Assembly: GCF_000372725.1 (NCBI RefSeq)
Contig: NW_005200333.1
Span: 994,934 to 1,058,933, forward strand
DNA from: Emiliania huxleyi CCMP1516
Taxonomy: Eukaryota; Haptophyta; Isochrysidales; Noelaerhabdaceae
DNA: 64,000 nucleotides
Direction of reading: 5' to 3'
Shown here: piece after piece, positions 20,061 to 30,625 of the stretch
Position numbering within the stretch: the stretch's first letter is position 1
Layout of the letters: each line of letters opens with the position of its first letter
Notes under the pieces: model-generated
Databases searched by the model: none
Seen by the model: the letters and a program-made list of their open reading frames with translations, nothing else
Told to the model about the DNA's origin: nothing
Made by a program: the position numbers and the translations under genes

Positions 20061-20456
20061 TCATCTGGGGTACGACTCGCTCTCGAGAGCAGACTGGCTC
20101 AAGAGCGCCCGCAGGCGGAGAGCACTGGTCGCGCTCCGCAACACCTGCAGGCTTGCACAGCGCAACGCTGCGAGATCGTCCTCCTCGCACGCCCGGCTGC
20201 CACCACGCTTGCAAGCGGCGAATGCCGCCACCTCGGCCTTGCAGTGCGCGCTGGCCACAGAGACCAGGCTCGAGATTACCTCGGAGGCGTGCTCATGCGA
20301 GCAGGTGGCGAAAGCCTGCTGAGCGTGAGCGTATCCTGCAGAGCCGCTGGCCGCGAGGCACTTTTTGAGCTCCGCGGACTGACGGCGGCAGTGGAGCGCG
20401 GCAGTGAGGAGCGTGCAGGCCTGCCCAATCGCCTCGTCGGCAATGCTGTCACTCAT
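20061..20456 (-). CDS. CX9C (CHCH-type) small protein, probably mitochondrial intermembrane space
   Basis: 131 residues with three CX9C spacings: CRRQSAELKKC near residue 23, CKAEVAAFAAC near 72, and CEEDDLAALRC near 89. Twin CX9C proteins fold as disulphide-locked helical hairpins imported by Mia40 and often assist respiratory-complex assembly. No leader peptide is seen, as is usual for the family. I cannot assign it to a named member. Intronless; the ATG at 20456 is the first in frame. It is divergent from the plastid-type gene at 20588. Confidence 0.65.
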   Translation of the reverse strand: MSDSIADEAIGQACTLLTAALHCRRQSAELKKCLAASGSAGYAHAQQAFATCSHEHASEVISSLVSVASAHCKAEVAAFAACKRGGSRACEEDDLAALRCASLQVLRSATSALRLRALLSQSALESESYPR

Positions 20457-20587
20457 AGAAGAGTTGAGTGAGGACGCGAGAGCTGGTTTTGAGGAGGCGG
20501 CGGCGCGGATTAAAACAAATTTTTTTCGCGGTTGTTTTTTTTTCCCCTCTGTCAGCTCACCGATCTGTCATCAATCAACCCAGAGAT

Positions 20588-21062
20588 ATGATGCACCAGC
20601 TCGCCATCTTCCTCCTGGGCGTCGCAACGACGTCGGCGCTTCGCATCCCAAGCATTCCGACACCCGCCGCTGCCGCGTCGGCGCTCGCGCTCTCTCCGCT
20701 TGTAGCAGCGCCCGCCTTCGCTGACGTCGTGCACCAGGCGACGATGGCGTCCAAGGCGCCGTCTAGATGCCAACCTCACATGGCGACCGCGGCATTCTAT
20801 CCGCAATCACGCCCTCAGCCCACGTTCATAGCGTGCTTCCACGCTGCAGGCACACGGCGATGTCGTGCTGCACCCGGACCTTGGCGCCGCAGCAATCGGT
20901 CTCGTCGCGGGCGTGGTGTTTGTGGGCGCCGCCTCGAACGCCGCGCTCCACTACGGCGACGATGAGGGATGTCTGATTCACGAGCAGCACGAGATCTGCG
21001 GCCGCCTTTCCGAGGGCGGCGAGTGCGTGCTTTCCAAGACCGGCCAGTGGGTGTGCGCGTAG
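20588..21062 (+). CDS. Small plastid-targeted membrane protein, unknown
   Basis: Two exons, 20588-20737 and 20850-21062, with a 112-bp GC-AG intron. The N-terminus has a signal peptide (MMHQLAIFLLGVATTSALRI) followed by a second Ala-rich hydrophobic stretch (AAAASALALSPLVAAPAFAD) that resembles a thylakoid-transfer signal. The mature part has one membrane helix (AAAIGLVAGVVFVGAASNAA) and a Cys-containing tail, HEQHEICGRLSEGGECVLSK, ending WVCA. The tripartite leader suggests the plastid or thylakoid; the function is unknown. Confidence 0.65.
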
Positions 21063-21620
21063 CGCGCCCGCCTGCGTGGGCGCGTTCGCAGCCAGGTGGG
21101 CGGCGAGAATGAGGCGCGCTCGTGAAGTGTCGCGCCCCGCACGCAAGAGCTGAACCGCTGTCCGTCAAGGCGCCGCCCGCACGTTCGCATGGTGAGCTGC
21201 GTGGTGTTGTTCCCTTCTGTCAGTTCTGTACTCGTTCTGAGTTGACACTGTTGTTTTTGAAGTCTCTCTGGTCTCTCCACTCTCGTTCGTTCTCTGGACG
21301 AGCGAACGTTGATGAGACCGCCACGACCAGCGCCATCCGCCATGTGTGTGCACACAAAAGTCTAAAAGCCGCGGGTGTGTGCGAGTGTGCCACCGCCGCG
21401 GCACCGGCCACCGCGGCGCCACCCACCCCCCCCGCCCGACCGCGCACCGCCACCGGCGCACCGGCCTGGGCCACCGCCGCCGCAGGCGCAGCACCAGCAG
21501 CCGCCAGCACTCCCCAGAAGAGCCGAGAACGAGGAGGAAGCCAGAACTCAGACAGCCGCTCTGCCTAGAGCCGTAGCAGCCTAGGGCACGTAGACGTACC
21601 TACCGCGTACCCGGGGGACC
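21063..21620. other. Intergenic, no gene seen
   Basis: Includes His/Pro/Arg-coding shadow frames over a GCCACCG-rich stretch (21390-21500). Nothing I can support as a gene. Confidence 0.4.
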
Positions 21621-21630
21621 TAGCAGCTAG

Positions 21631-22016
21631 CAGAGTAGAGCTGTTTGACGTTGGGAGCTGAACACGGTGTTGCTGAGTGTTAACAGTAACAACAGAACAA
21701 CAGTGGGGCTCCCCAACAACAGTAGCTAACGTTAGGCCGGCAGAACAACAATAAGGAAGGCCTGGCAGTGACCCACGACGATCTCCAGCGTCCAGTGCGG
21801 GTAATACCCGAAAATACCCGGAAACCCCCAGGTTTTTTGGGTTCTACCCGGGGTTTTCGGCATTTTCTGCTTGCTGGCCGCTGAACAACAGTAACAACAG
21901 TAACAAACAGTAACAGCATGGGCTGGGGTGAACACTTGAACAACGTCAAGGATTTCAGCCAACACTAGGCGCAACTGTTAGGGCCAAAGTTAATGTTAAA
22001 CAGCTCTAGCTAGCAG
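21631..22016. mobile_element. MITE-like element, ~385 bp, AT-richer than surroundings
   Basis: AGAGCTGTTTGACGTT at 21637-21652 mirrors AATGTTAAACAGCTCT at 21991-22006, giving imperfect terminal inverted repeats; CTAGCAG blocks lie just outside both ends. The interior has repeated AACAACAGTAACAACAG motifs near both ends and a TACCCGAAAATACCCGG palindrome-like centre. Base composition is clearly lower in GC than the neighbours. No protein is encoded, so it would need a transposase in trans. Confidence 0.6.
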
Positions 22017-22020
22017 TTTC

Positions 22021-22801
22021 CTAGCACACCGCGGCGCGCGGCGGGTCGACCGTGGTGCGCAACTCCAACAACACGCGACAACCGACAACGTAAGTACCGT
22101 AATATCTCAGCAATGTGCAATCAGGGGCTATGTCGTAACTCTCGTTGTCGTTCGTATCTCTCGTGTCTCGAATCTCGTCACTGCCTCAGCCTCTCCCTGC
22201 TGGCCCTGCTCCCCCCTCCCCGCTCGCGCTGCTGGGCGTGGGGGTCTGCCTGTGATTATCTGGCAGCGCCGCGGGGGCAGCGGGGCGTCTCCGTCTGTAG
22301 GTCCGCGCGCGTGTGTGTGATCTGCGTGTGTCGGGTGTCTGAGTCTGTGTGTGCCGTGTCGTGTGTGATGCGCGCACAGAACCCAGAAAAAGAGCGCCGC
22401 GCCGTATAACAACACACGACTGTGTACAGGGAGAGACAGTAGACAGAGAGCGGAACGTACAGCCCGGCTTCAGAGCGGAAGCACCAAGAGTGAAGAGAGA
22501 GAGAGCGCGCGACAGGAGGCGGGAGGCCGTTCGACGTCCCACGCAGAGAAGCGCGTGCTCGCAAAGAGTCGCTTCGGGACCTTCGGCTCTCGCGCGATGC
22601 GTTCAGACCGAGGTGGTCCCCCGCGCTCGCGGGTTTGTGGCGCCCGGCTGAGGGAATCCTCTCGACTTGTCCAAGGGGGGGCAGGGGGGGGGGCGAGCGA
22701 GGGCCGCGAGAGCGAGAGCGTACAGTGCGGGGGGCGTGAGCCAGAGGCGACACGAGGTCGCTGGAGAGGCACATCGGAGACCTTGCTCTCTCCGAGGCGG
22801 C
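22021..22801. other. Intergenic with GT-rich and GAGA tracts
   Basis: (TG)n-like sequence at 22300-22365 and GAGAGAGC tracts at 22490-22510. It lies downstream of the gene that ends at 22802. No independent gene is seen. Confidence 0.4.
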
Positions 22802-24826
22802 TCAGGCGCACGAGCGGAGCGGGAGCGTGGCCGACAGCCGCTCGAGGGCAGCGGCCGCGAAGACGGCGAGGCGGCGGCCCGTCGCCTCCGAGGCGGCGAG
22901 TGCGCCTGGGGGGCGTGGAGCGCGCGGGTGGGCGCGCGGGTGGGCGAGGTGAGGGTGTGGGCCATATCTGCTGCTGATGCTGCACCGCCGTCCGCACTGT
23001 CACTGCCCCCCCTCGCTGCAGAGGGGTTGTTTGCAGAAAACGCCGCCCGCGCCGCCCGCGCCGCGGACGCCCCCCGCGCCGAGGTACCAATATGCCATCC
23101 TGGGGGGGACCCCCCCCCCCCCCCCCCCTCCTTTCGAGCACACCGGCAGCCCGCTGGGACCCCCCCACCCCGCCCTCACCACCACCCCAGCTCTCCGCCC
23201 GCGCACCGTCGCCGTCGCCGTCGATGCCCAGCAGCGCCAGGACGGCCGCCTGAACGCCCTCGGGCTCGGGCGCTGCCGCGGGCTCAGGCGGCGCGTCGGC
23301 CAGCCACGGCACCGAGGCCAGCGACTGCAGCGAGGGCAGCGAGGGCAGCGACTCCAGCGAGGCCAGCTTGAGCGAGGTCCTGCGCGAGAGGGAGGGGCCG
23401 TCCCGCTGGGGGAGAGTGTCACCGGAGGAGCTGCTCGCGAAGGCGCACACGCAGCACATGCAAGGCGGCACTTCTCCCCCCCCCCCCCCCCTGGCGTGCT
23501 GTGGTTGTGCGCGTGCTCGTCGCGCACATGTGCGTTCGTGTGCGCTCGCGTGCAGGGATGTGGCGAGAGGGAGACCAGGCCGCCGGTGGGAGGGAGGAGG
23601 GAGCCAACGCAGGCGCGGGCCCGTGCGGGGCGCTGCAAGGGGGGCGCAAGCCTGCCGCCCTCGGACAGGGCAAAGGCGGCGACCACGCCGGTCGCAGCCG
23701 CAGCGGCCAGAGCGGCGGCAGCGCCCGAGCGAAGCCGTGGCGCTGGGTGCGGGACGGGGACAGCCGCCGGCGCCGCTGCCGGCTCAGAGTACCGCGGCGG
23801 CGGCTCGTAGGGCTCGTACGTGTCCGAGGCGTCCCCCGGAGACGTCTGCGCCGAGGCGGCGTCGGTGCACGAGCTTCGACGAGCCCGCAGACTCGGAGGC
23901 GTCGGCGACGGAGTCTCTTCCTCGAGGTCCGGCAGGGAGTCGTCGGTCACAACCTCTCCCTCGGGATCCTCGCCGTCGGAGCCTTGATGCTGCGCCTGCT
24001 CCACAGTCTGCGCCTGTTCCACCGGCTGCGCCTGTTCCACCGGCTGCGCCTGTTCCACCGGCTGCGCCTGTTCCACCGGCTGCGCGTGTTCCACCGGCTG
24101 CGCCTTCTCCACCGGCTGCGCCTGCTCCTCCGGCTGCGCCTGCTCCTCGGGCGGCTCCGGCGCGAGAGCGGCACCTGCGTCACTGGGGGTCGCGGGCGCT
24201 GTGCCGCTGTCAGAGTCTCCGTAGACGATGGTGCCGCTGCTGCTCGCGGCGGAGGAAGCCGGGCTGCGGCCGTCGGGCGAGCCGCCGGCGTCGTCGCCGC
24301 GCGGGCTGACGTCGATGTCCGCGAGGAGGTGGCGAGCCACAAAGCGGTCAATGTCGAGCTTCGTCTTTGGCGAGTGGAGCACGCTGTCGGGGCTCACTGC
24401 GCGAGCGAGGTCGGCGTCGTCGCGCTCGGGACCGGCGCCTCCACGCAGGGATGTGGCGCGGCGCGCCGCCTCGGCGGCCTTGGCCTGGGAAGCCCGGGCC
24501 TTGGCCGCCTTCGCCTCGAGCGCCTCCTCGCGTTGGCAGGCGGCTCGGTCCGCTCGCACAGAGCGTGCTGCCGTCTTCTCCATCGCGGCCGCGTGGATCG
24601 TCTGCCGCGTGAGCGCCGCCTTCTCCAGCGTCACTCCGTTCCGCGTGCGCGCCTTGGCGACCACCGAGGCCTTGAGCGCCTCGGCGCGCTCTGCGGCTTG
24701 GCCATGCAGGCTCTCGATCTTGGCTCGCAGCGCCTCGCCACGGGCGGCGTGCTCGCGGCTGGCGAGGCGGGCGGCGACCGGAGGGGACATGGGAGATGGG
24801 GCGGCGGGCTCGGCAAGCGACATCAT
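22802..24826 (-). CDS. Coiled-coil / low-complexity membrane protein, unknown function
   Basis: Exon 1 (24826-23652) starts MMSLAEPAAPSPMSPP and encodes an Ala/Arg/Glu-rich predicted helix or coiled coil, an acidic Ser-rich region with a hexapeptide repeat (PVEQAQ, about eight copies over 23995-24150), a conserved-looking TYEPYEPPPRYSEP, and a membrane helix (AATGVVAAFALSEGG). A 221-bp GC-AG intron joins it to exon 2 (from 23430: SSSGDTLPQRDGPSLSRRTS, VQAAVLALLGIDGDGD). A last exon, 22905-22802, reads ALAASEATGRRLAVFAAAAL to a stop. A further exon near 22960-23090 (AAFSANNPSAARGGSDSADG) is possible. I do not recognise a family. Confidence 0.5.
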
Positions 24827-25164
24827 TCTGTGTTCGAGCCGAGCGATAGTTGGTGCCTGCCAGTGGAAGGCGGGAGTCCAATTTCTTATCTCTGATCCGA
24901 GAGTACAGAAAACCGATCGCCGCGATCCGAACACCGAAGTGGCCACAATACGAAGAAAGAGCGGGGCCCTTGACGCCTCAGTCCGGCCCTCCGAGAGGGG
25001 AAGGGAATTGTGGGGTCCCCACGGGCGCCTCTTTCTTCGGCCCGCGATCGGTTTGAGATTACGCGGTTCACCACGGGAGGTGCCTACGCGAAAGGGGATT
25101 GTTCCAAAAAGAAACGCGACGATTTTACTTGTAGAAGCGTCCCGAAACGAATTTTCGATTGAAT
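24827..25164. other. Promoter region between divergent genes
   Basis: Separates the coiled-coil gene (-) from the EF-hand gene (+). Lower-GC sequence; no gene or repeat is seen. Confidence 0.45.
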
Positions 25165-26065
25165 ATGCTGCGCTCGCAGTCGTCGCCCGCGCTGACTCCT
25201 CCGTGGCTGGGATCCGGCTCAGGGGCGCACGGCCTCGGCCGCTCGCGCAACTTGCACGCGCGGAGCACGAGCAAACTGCTCTCCGTCGTCTCCCACCCCG
25301 TGTGTCGCAAACCCAAAATCAGACCCGCAGCGATCGACGCAGGGTGTATACCCTGTGCTCATGCGACGTAGGCGGGCGGCGCACGCAGAGAGCCAAAGTC
25401 GACGCTGTCCGCGCCCTCCCAGAAGGGCGGCGCGGGCGTTACGCCCCTGACGGTGAGCCGCTCGGCGAGCACCCGAAAGCTGCCTCACCCAGACAGTCCG
25501 CCGAGCAGGCTCAAGAGCAAGAGCCTGATGGCAGAGGCGCGATCACCTCGAGACGCCTTTGTGACGCCGCGTTTCGTCCGTTCCACGCCTCGTGTGCCCC
25601 TCGCAGGCGCAGAACGTCTTCACCGTGGCGGACCGTGACACAAATGGGACGCTAGACACTTCCGAGCTCAGCGACATGCGAAGGGCCATCCTGCGGATGG
25701 AGCCCGAGCTGCTCAAGCACCCGCTGACGCCTGCGTTTGCTGACAAGGCGTGGCCTCCAGCCCATGCCAGACACCGCGCGCACCATCAGTCGGTCGAGGA
25801 TGGGCAGCTGTGGGTAGGTCATATTGCACGTGCTCGATACCAACGGCGACGGAATGGTCAGCCGCGAGGAGTGGCTCAGCTTTGTCACAGAGCAGGCGCG
25901 ATTGCCCGCACCTCCGCCTCATTGCCCCAACACAAACTTTGCCTGGCTGTGAGCAGCGAGCTTAGCTGGGAAGGATTCCCGACCGGACAGGCGGCCGCTA
26001 CCTCGGAGCGTGCCATGTTGGAGCTAATGCGGCTGCTCGCAAAGAAGATCAACGACAAGCGATGA
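25165..26065 (+). CDS. EF-hand calcium-binding protein
   Basis: Two EF-hand loops are seen: DRDTNGTLDTSEL and DTNGDGMVSREEW, each with Asp/Asn at 1, 3 and 5, Gly at 6 and Glu at 12. Five exons join in frame with very short introns: 25300-25371 (GT-AG, 72 bp), 25561-25606 (GT-AG, 46 bp), 25748-25817 (GC-AG, 70 bp) and 25941-25990 (GC-AG, 50 bp). The N-terminal ~120 residues are basic, Ser/Pro-rich and probably disordered (MLRSQSSPALTPPWLGSGSG). The C-terminus reads SERAMLELMRLLAKKINDKR. It is likely a calcium sensor or an adaptor carrying one EF pair; partners are unknown. Confidence 0.7.
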
Positions 26066-26961
26066 ATCGTAGATGCGTGCGCCTCCTCTCTCGTGTCAGA
26101 TCACACGCAAGGCCTCGCGCAGCCACCACGTGCCGCAGAAATGCAGCCTTGCGCTATAGGTGGGCACCTGCACCGTCCAAGAGCAAGTCTCTGCCAAGCG
26201 CCACAACATTTGTGGAGCCGCCGATCGTCAAGAAGCATGCAGTTAAGGCGCTGCCCTGAATGAAGGATTTTCCGGCGGGCTCTCTCTGGCGAAGGGTGGT
26301 TGACTCAACATGTCCTGTGTCCCGATCGACATACAGTACGACATCGAGCTGTCCTAGTGGCCAATGCGGGCTCTAGCGCCAGACCGGATATTCGTCCTCT
26401 CTAGTCAGTCGTCGCGCGCGTCGCACGCACTGACGCACAGCCACTAATTTCGATCGAGACCTTTCGTCTCTCACGCGCACTCTCTGACTCTGGGGCGGTA
26501 TTTTGAGAAAAAGTTCTCCGCGTGTGTGCACCGTGTGCGTTCCTGTGAGATCTAGAGCGCTAGCGAGGCCGAGAGGGCGCCGAGGGCGAGGCGCTGTGAC
26601 CCCCTGTGTGACGGCGCTGCCCGCGCTGGACCGCTGTGCGAGTGCGCGTGCACTCTCCGCTCTGCGGGAGAGAGTGGTGTGTGGACGAGAAGTGTCTCTC
26701 GTCTGGGAGTGGTGTCGCGCACTGTTCTCTCTATCCGATAAATAAATAAATAAAAACAGACACCTCTCTACTGTGAGATGGGTAAAAAGGAACAGGCCCC
26801 CGCCCTTGCGATCTTTGTGCAGGGTTCTTTGTGGGTGTGGTCGGCGACTAGCCGGGGTCGTCCTCCCGATGGGGGACTAGCACTAGCCGTCTCTCTATCC
26901 GAGCCTGTGTGGTTTGTTTTATATGTCAAACGTTGTACTTCTAGGCACTAGGGCGCTACCA
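26066..26961. other. Intergenic with retroposon-like remnants
   Basis: 26741-26756 is (AAAT)n. 26757-26890, read on the - strand, is a short repeat ending in that tail, and it contains the exact inverse of 1901-1920. Together these look like a 5'-truncated retroposon on the - strand. No gene is seen. Confidence 0.45.
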
Positions 26962-26963
26962 AT

Positions 26964-27957
26964 GGTTGGGTAGTAGGGCTAGAGGGTCGCTCTACACTTA
27001 GCCTCTGCAGCGAGCGAGCGCTCAACTTAGCCCCCGCACGGAGCCGGGCTCGGACTTAGACGTGTATGGTCGGGGGCCATGCATGAACTTAGACGACACA
27101 AAGGCCAACTCCGGGTAAAACCGGTATAACCTGCCCCAGGAATTGCGACTCGCCGCTTTCCTCCCGCTGTGATTCTGTGTGAGCTCTGTGTCTTGATTTG
27201 CCAACAATACACCTACATGCAAAAACCAGGAAAAATACCTCGGGACGCGTCCCCCGACCAACGTATGCCGCGCACGACGCCATTGACATCGCCTTGTCCC
27301 AGGGCCAGTGCGCTACTTGCGGCGCGCAACTCCTGCTCAATACGCGCACCGTACCATGTGCTGCCGCTATGCGTGTCTTAAGGCGGCTGCGGCGAAGCGG
27401 CGGGCGCGGCATGCCGATGGCGGTGCGGACGATGCGGTTGCGATGTGTTCTGCTTCAAGATCGTGGCGGTGCTTGGCATGCACTTCTGCGATCCCAATCA
27501 GCTCATCGCAACGAAGCAGCGCAACAAGCTGGCTGCTGCCAACAAGGCCCTATGCTACCTCACGCGCGGATCGTTCAAAGAGGACCAGCATACACAGGGG
27601 TTCTCTGACACGCGTTCGTTTGAGCTTGAGGCTATTTGTGAGAAGTGTTTGGCTTGAAGATTGCGCTCAAGAAGAGCAACGAGAATCGGAAGAGGAGGAT
27701 GCTGAGGCGGCGATTGCTGAGCATGAGAAGGATCGATCCGGATTAGAAGGCGCCCGCCGCAGGCAAAGAAAATTTGGGGCTAGCGCCGTATATCGTTGAT
27801 CACGGTGTGGGAGCCTCTTGCTTGGCCCCAGGCCGTGCCACGGCACTTAGCCCGCATAAGAGGCTGCCGCCGATCTTAGACCGCGTAAGCACCCCAGCGT
27901 GCCAGGGCACACTTAGACCCGCTAAGCCTCGAGGCTCAGAACTTAGACTACTACCCA
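26964..27957. mobile_element. DNA-transposon-like element with subterminal CTTAG repeats
   Basis: TTGGGTAGTAG near 26965 is the inverse of CTACTACCCAA near 27947. Both ends carry several ACTTAGCC/ACTTAGAC motifs (four on the left within ~100 bp, four to five on the right within ~130 bp), a pattern common at transposase-binding ends. The ~1-kb interior has short frames only (e.g. QGQCATCGAQLLLNTRTVPC; MFCFKIVAVLGMHFCDPNQL), perhaps decayed remains of a zinc-binding protein. No transposase can be identified. Confidence 0.5.
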
Positions 27958-28292
27958 ACTTCCAGTGCGCTACACACCGCGCGCTAGAGGGCGCCTAGCG
28001 GTAGCGCCTAGGCGTGCGGTGTACAATGTAGACACGAAAAAATTAGGGCGAGGCACGCCTCCAACACTGCGGACTGCTCACGCGGGGGCCTAGTGGCCGC
28101 AGGAGAACCTCTGGCGCTCCGGAAGAGAGAGGAGAGGAGCACCAGGTATCCAGCCGCATGTAGACCTATCCACTGGTGGGCGAGAGTCAGCACCGAGGGC
28201 GCTGGATCTGGCCACTGGAGCCACGGCAACGCTTGGCGGCACGCATCCCGAAGCGACGTGCTTTCGCGCCGGCGGCTGCCCGGCCTCCGCTC
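27958..28292. other. Short intergenic stretch
   Basis: Contains GGCGCCTAGCGGTAGCGCCTAGG palindrome-like sequence around 27988-28013 just outside the transposon-like element. No gene is seen. Confidence 0.4.
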
Positions 28293-28759
28293 TCAGATGG
28301 TGCCGGGGCGCTTCATGCGGGAGCCCTTGGTCTTGGGCGGTGGCGGCGCCTTCTTCAAGAGGTTCGCAAGGTTCCACTTCTCCTGCTCGCCCTTGGTGGT
28401 GCCCGAGGCGATGGCGGCGTCGGGCGCGCGCGAGCCAACGGTGTAGCCCCACCTGGATCGGGTTGCCAACACGCGTGACGTGTAGCCCCACCTGGATCGC
28501 CTGTGCGTGTGAGCGTGACGCCTTCGCCGCTGTGGCTGTCGGGTGTTCCTGTCGGAGTTGGAGCATCTATTCAGCCTCACAGCGGGTTGCCTTTGGCACC
28601 GGGCTTCTGCGGGCCGTCGGGTGCCTTGTACGCACCCCAGGTGCCAGTCTTGTACCCGTCCATCACGATGCTGCTCCGCGAGCCGCGGAGCGCAGACGCC
28701 GGCGCGGTGAAGGCAGCGGCGAGCGCGAGGCACAGCGCGAGGAGGACGAAGCGGAACAT
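28293..28759 (-). CDS. Small plastid-targeted protein, paralogue 1
   Basis: Exon 1 (28759-28581) encodes MFRFVLLALCLALAAAFTAP, a signal peptide with an AFTAP plastid-type cleavage motif, then DGYKTGTWGAYKAPDG. Exon 2 (28452-28293) encodes WGYTVGSRAPDAAIASG and ends in a basic tail, PPPPKTKGSRMKRPGTI. The intron is GT-AG (128 bp). A 39-bp tandem duplication carries the acceptor twice; the upstream acceptor (exon from 28491) would add 13 residues in frame. A paralogue lies inverted at 29250-29657. The mature protein is ~80-90 residues, soluble and unrecognised; a plastid or photosystem-associated role is inferred only from the leader. Confidence 0.75.
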
Positions 28760-29249
28760 CTGTGCGGTGTGCGGTGCGTCAGAAAGGTGAATGGCAACCT
28801 CTGGGAGCACCTGCGATCTGCGAGACGCACATCTCTTGAGAACAACCGAGGCGAGTCAGAGGGAGCAATTTCACACCAGCTGTTTCACAGCCTTGTTATT
28901 TTGAGAAGAAAGGCCTGTGGCGCTGTGCGCTGGTCTGTGAGAGGCTGAGGTGCGAGCCCTGGAGGCCCTGGGAATGGGGGAGACTACCCGCGTTCATCAC
29001 AGATAGATAGGTTGATAAGAAACAAGAAGCTCAGATCGCAGACAGTGAGGGGGGGAGAACTAAGTTGTCGAGAAAAGCTCTCGTCGGAAAAAAGAAAGTT
29101 GTCACCCTTGGTTTTCCAAGAGATTTCCCCTTCGCTCGCACCAGAGGTGCACCTCTAACGCCCCACTGGATAGGGCCTCCCGACAACGCACCGACGGTAT
29201 ACCACTGGCGCGCCTCACCACCCTTGGCCATCCCTGTCCCGCAGAAACC
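28760..29249. other. Shared upstream region of the divergent paralogue pair
   Basis: Both paralogues start at its edges and point outward, so it should carry both promoters. No further gene or clear repeat is seen. Confidence 0.5.
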
Positions 29250-29657
29250 ATGTTCCGCTTCCTCCTCCTCGCGCTGTGCCTCGCGCTCGCCGCCGCCTTC
29301 ACCGCGCCGGCGTCTGCGCTTCGCGGCTCGCGGAGCAGCATTGTCATGTCTGGCCCCAACGCTCAGAAGCCTGGCAAGGCCGGCAACCCGCTGTGAGGTT
29401 GAATAGATGCTCCGACTCCGACAGGAACACCCGACAGCCGCAGCGGCAAAGGCGTCAAGCTTACGCGCACAACCTTCCGATCCAGGTGGGGCTACACCGT
29501 GGGCTCGCGTGCGCCCGACGCCGCCGTCTCCTCGGGCACCACCCAGTCGGAGGAGGCCGAGTGGAAGAAGACCTTCCTCGGCGGTCTGTTTGCCAAGAAG
29601 CCGGCGCCACCGCCCAAGACCAAGGGCTCCCGCATGAAGCGCCCCGGCACCATCTAG
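29250..29657 (+). CDS. Small plastid-targeted protein, paralogue 2
   Basis: Exon 1 (29250-29392) encodes the same leader, MFRFLLLALCLALAAAFTAP, and a shortened linker (SGPNAQKPGKAGNPL). After a 93-bp GT-AG intron, exon 2 (29486-29657) encodes WGYTVGSRAPDAAVSSG...FAKKPAPPPKTKGSRMKRP. Relative to paralogue 1 the DGYKTGTWGAYK block is missing and the acidic/basic middle has changed. DNA identity in both exons is high, so the inverted duplication is fairly recent. Unlike paralogue 1, the acceptor is single. Confidence 0.75.
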
Positions 29658-30137
29658 AGCAGCAACAGGCGCGGTGCATAGCAGATTAGGCACTAGAGAT
29701 GCCCGCGCGAGCACGCTGCGCGTGCGGCTCTGGCCGGACCGGGGTGCCGGCTCCTCTCGGCAGCTTGAAGGCGGGCGCCCGCCCCGACACCGACCCGCCG
29801 CATCTGTGCACGTGTGCTCAGTGCTTGGTGCATTATTATAAAATCGTTTGGTAGATGGTAGCCCGAACACCCCGTTTGATAGATGTTAGCCCAAACACCA
29901 CAATCGTCCTGAAAAAGCACGGCTCTCGTCGCTCAATGAAAAGCAGATGTCCGCGCGCAGCCCCATATCTCTTATCTGAAATTCCCCGCGCCGTTGCAAA
30001 CCCCACACAACCCCGCAGCCCGCGCACAACCCCCCGCCGCACCCCCGGTATCTCGCCGACGACGTCCTCACGCGCCATGGGCCAAGCATGGGCCTTCCTC
30101 ACCTCCGCCCTCGCCAGCCGCGCCTCCGCCCAAGGAC
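29658..30137. other. Intergenic between convergent genes
   Basis: Two imperfect copies of a motif reading GGTAGATGTTAGCCCRAACACC occur near 29850 and 29880. Nothing else is supported. Confidence 0.4.
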
Positions 30138-30618
30138 CTAGGCCCCACACGGAGGCACCGCAGCCGGCCCGACGCCGTCCAGGGGCGCGGGGTCTGGCGC
30201 GATCGCAGTGGCCGCCGCCGCCACCTGCTGCTCCGCCACTTGCTCCTCCGCCACCTGCTGCTGCTGCTGCTCGGCCATTTGGGCCGCGAGCGACGTGGCG
30301 GGCGCCTCGCCGACTGCCGCGGCATATGCGGCCGCGGCGCTCTCCGCCGACTGAAACGCGCCGAGCGAGCGCAGCGCGCCGTCGCGCATCACCTTGGCGA
30401 CAACCGTGAGAGGTGGAGGAGAGATGGGGAGAGGGGGGGGAGAGGGGGGGGGAGAGGGGGAGAGAGGGGGAGAGAGGGGGAGAGAGGGGGAGAGAGGGGG
30501 AGAGAGGGGGAGAGAGGGGGGGAGAGGGGGAGAGAGGGGGGGAGAGGGGGGGAGAGATGGAGCGCGTCACCTTGGCGACAAACGTCTTGCCGTGCTTATA
30601 CACGCCGAGGAAGCCAGA
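30138..30618 (-). CDS. AP2-like DNA-binding domain exons (possibly the C-terminus of the methyltransferase)
   Basis: After removing a 178-bp GT-AG intron (30570-30393) the frame reads SGFLGVYKHGKTFVAKVMRD, then GALRSLGAFQSAESAAAAYA. This has the three-strand-plus-helix pattern of the AP2/ERF fold, followed by a Gln/Ala-rich tail to a stop at 30138. No start codon fits between it and the methyltransferase gene immediately upstream on the same strand, so it is more likely the last exons of that gene; the exact join is not resolved because the methyltransferase frame stops at 30626 while the AP2 frame is offset. Confidence 0.5.
30408..30560 (-). repeat. Purine/pyrimidine minisatellite inside an intron
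   Basis: About 14 units of GAGAGGGGG-type repeat fill the intron between the two AP2 exons. A 15-bp direct duplication of exon sequence (30389-30403 and 30567-30581) brackets it and carries both splice sites. Confidence 0.85.
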
Positions 30619-30625
30619 CTGGTAC

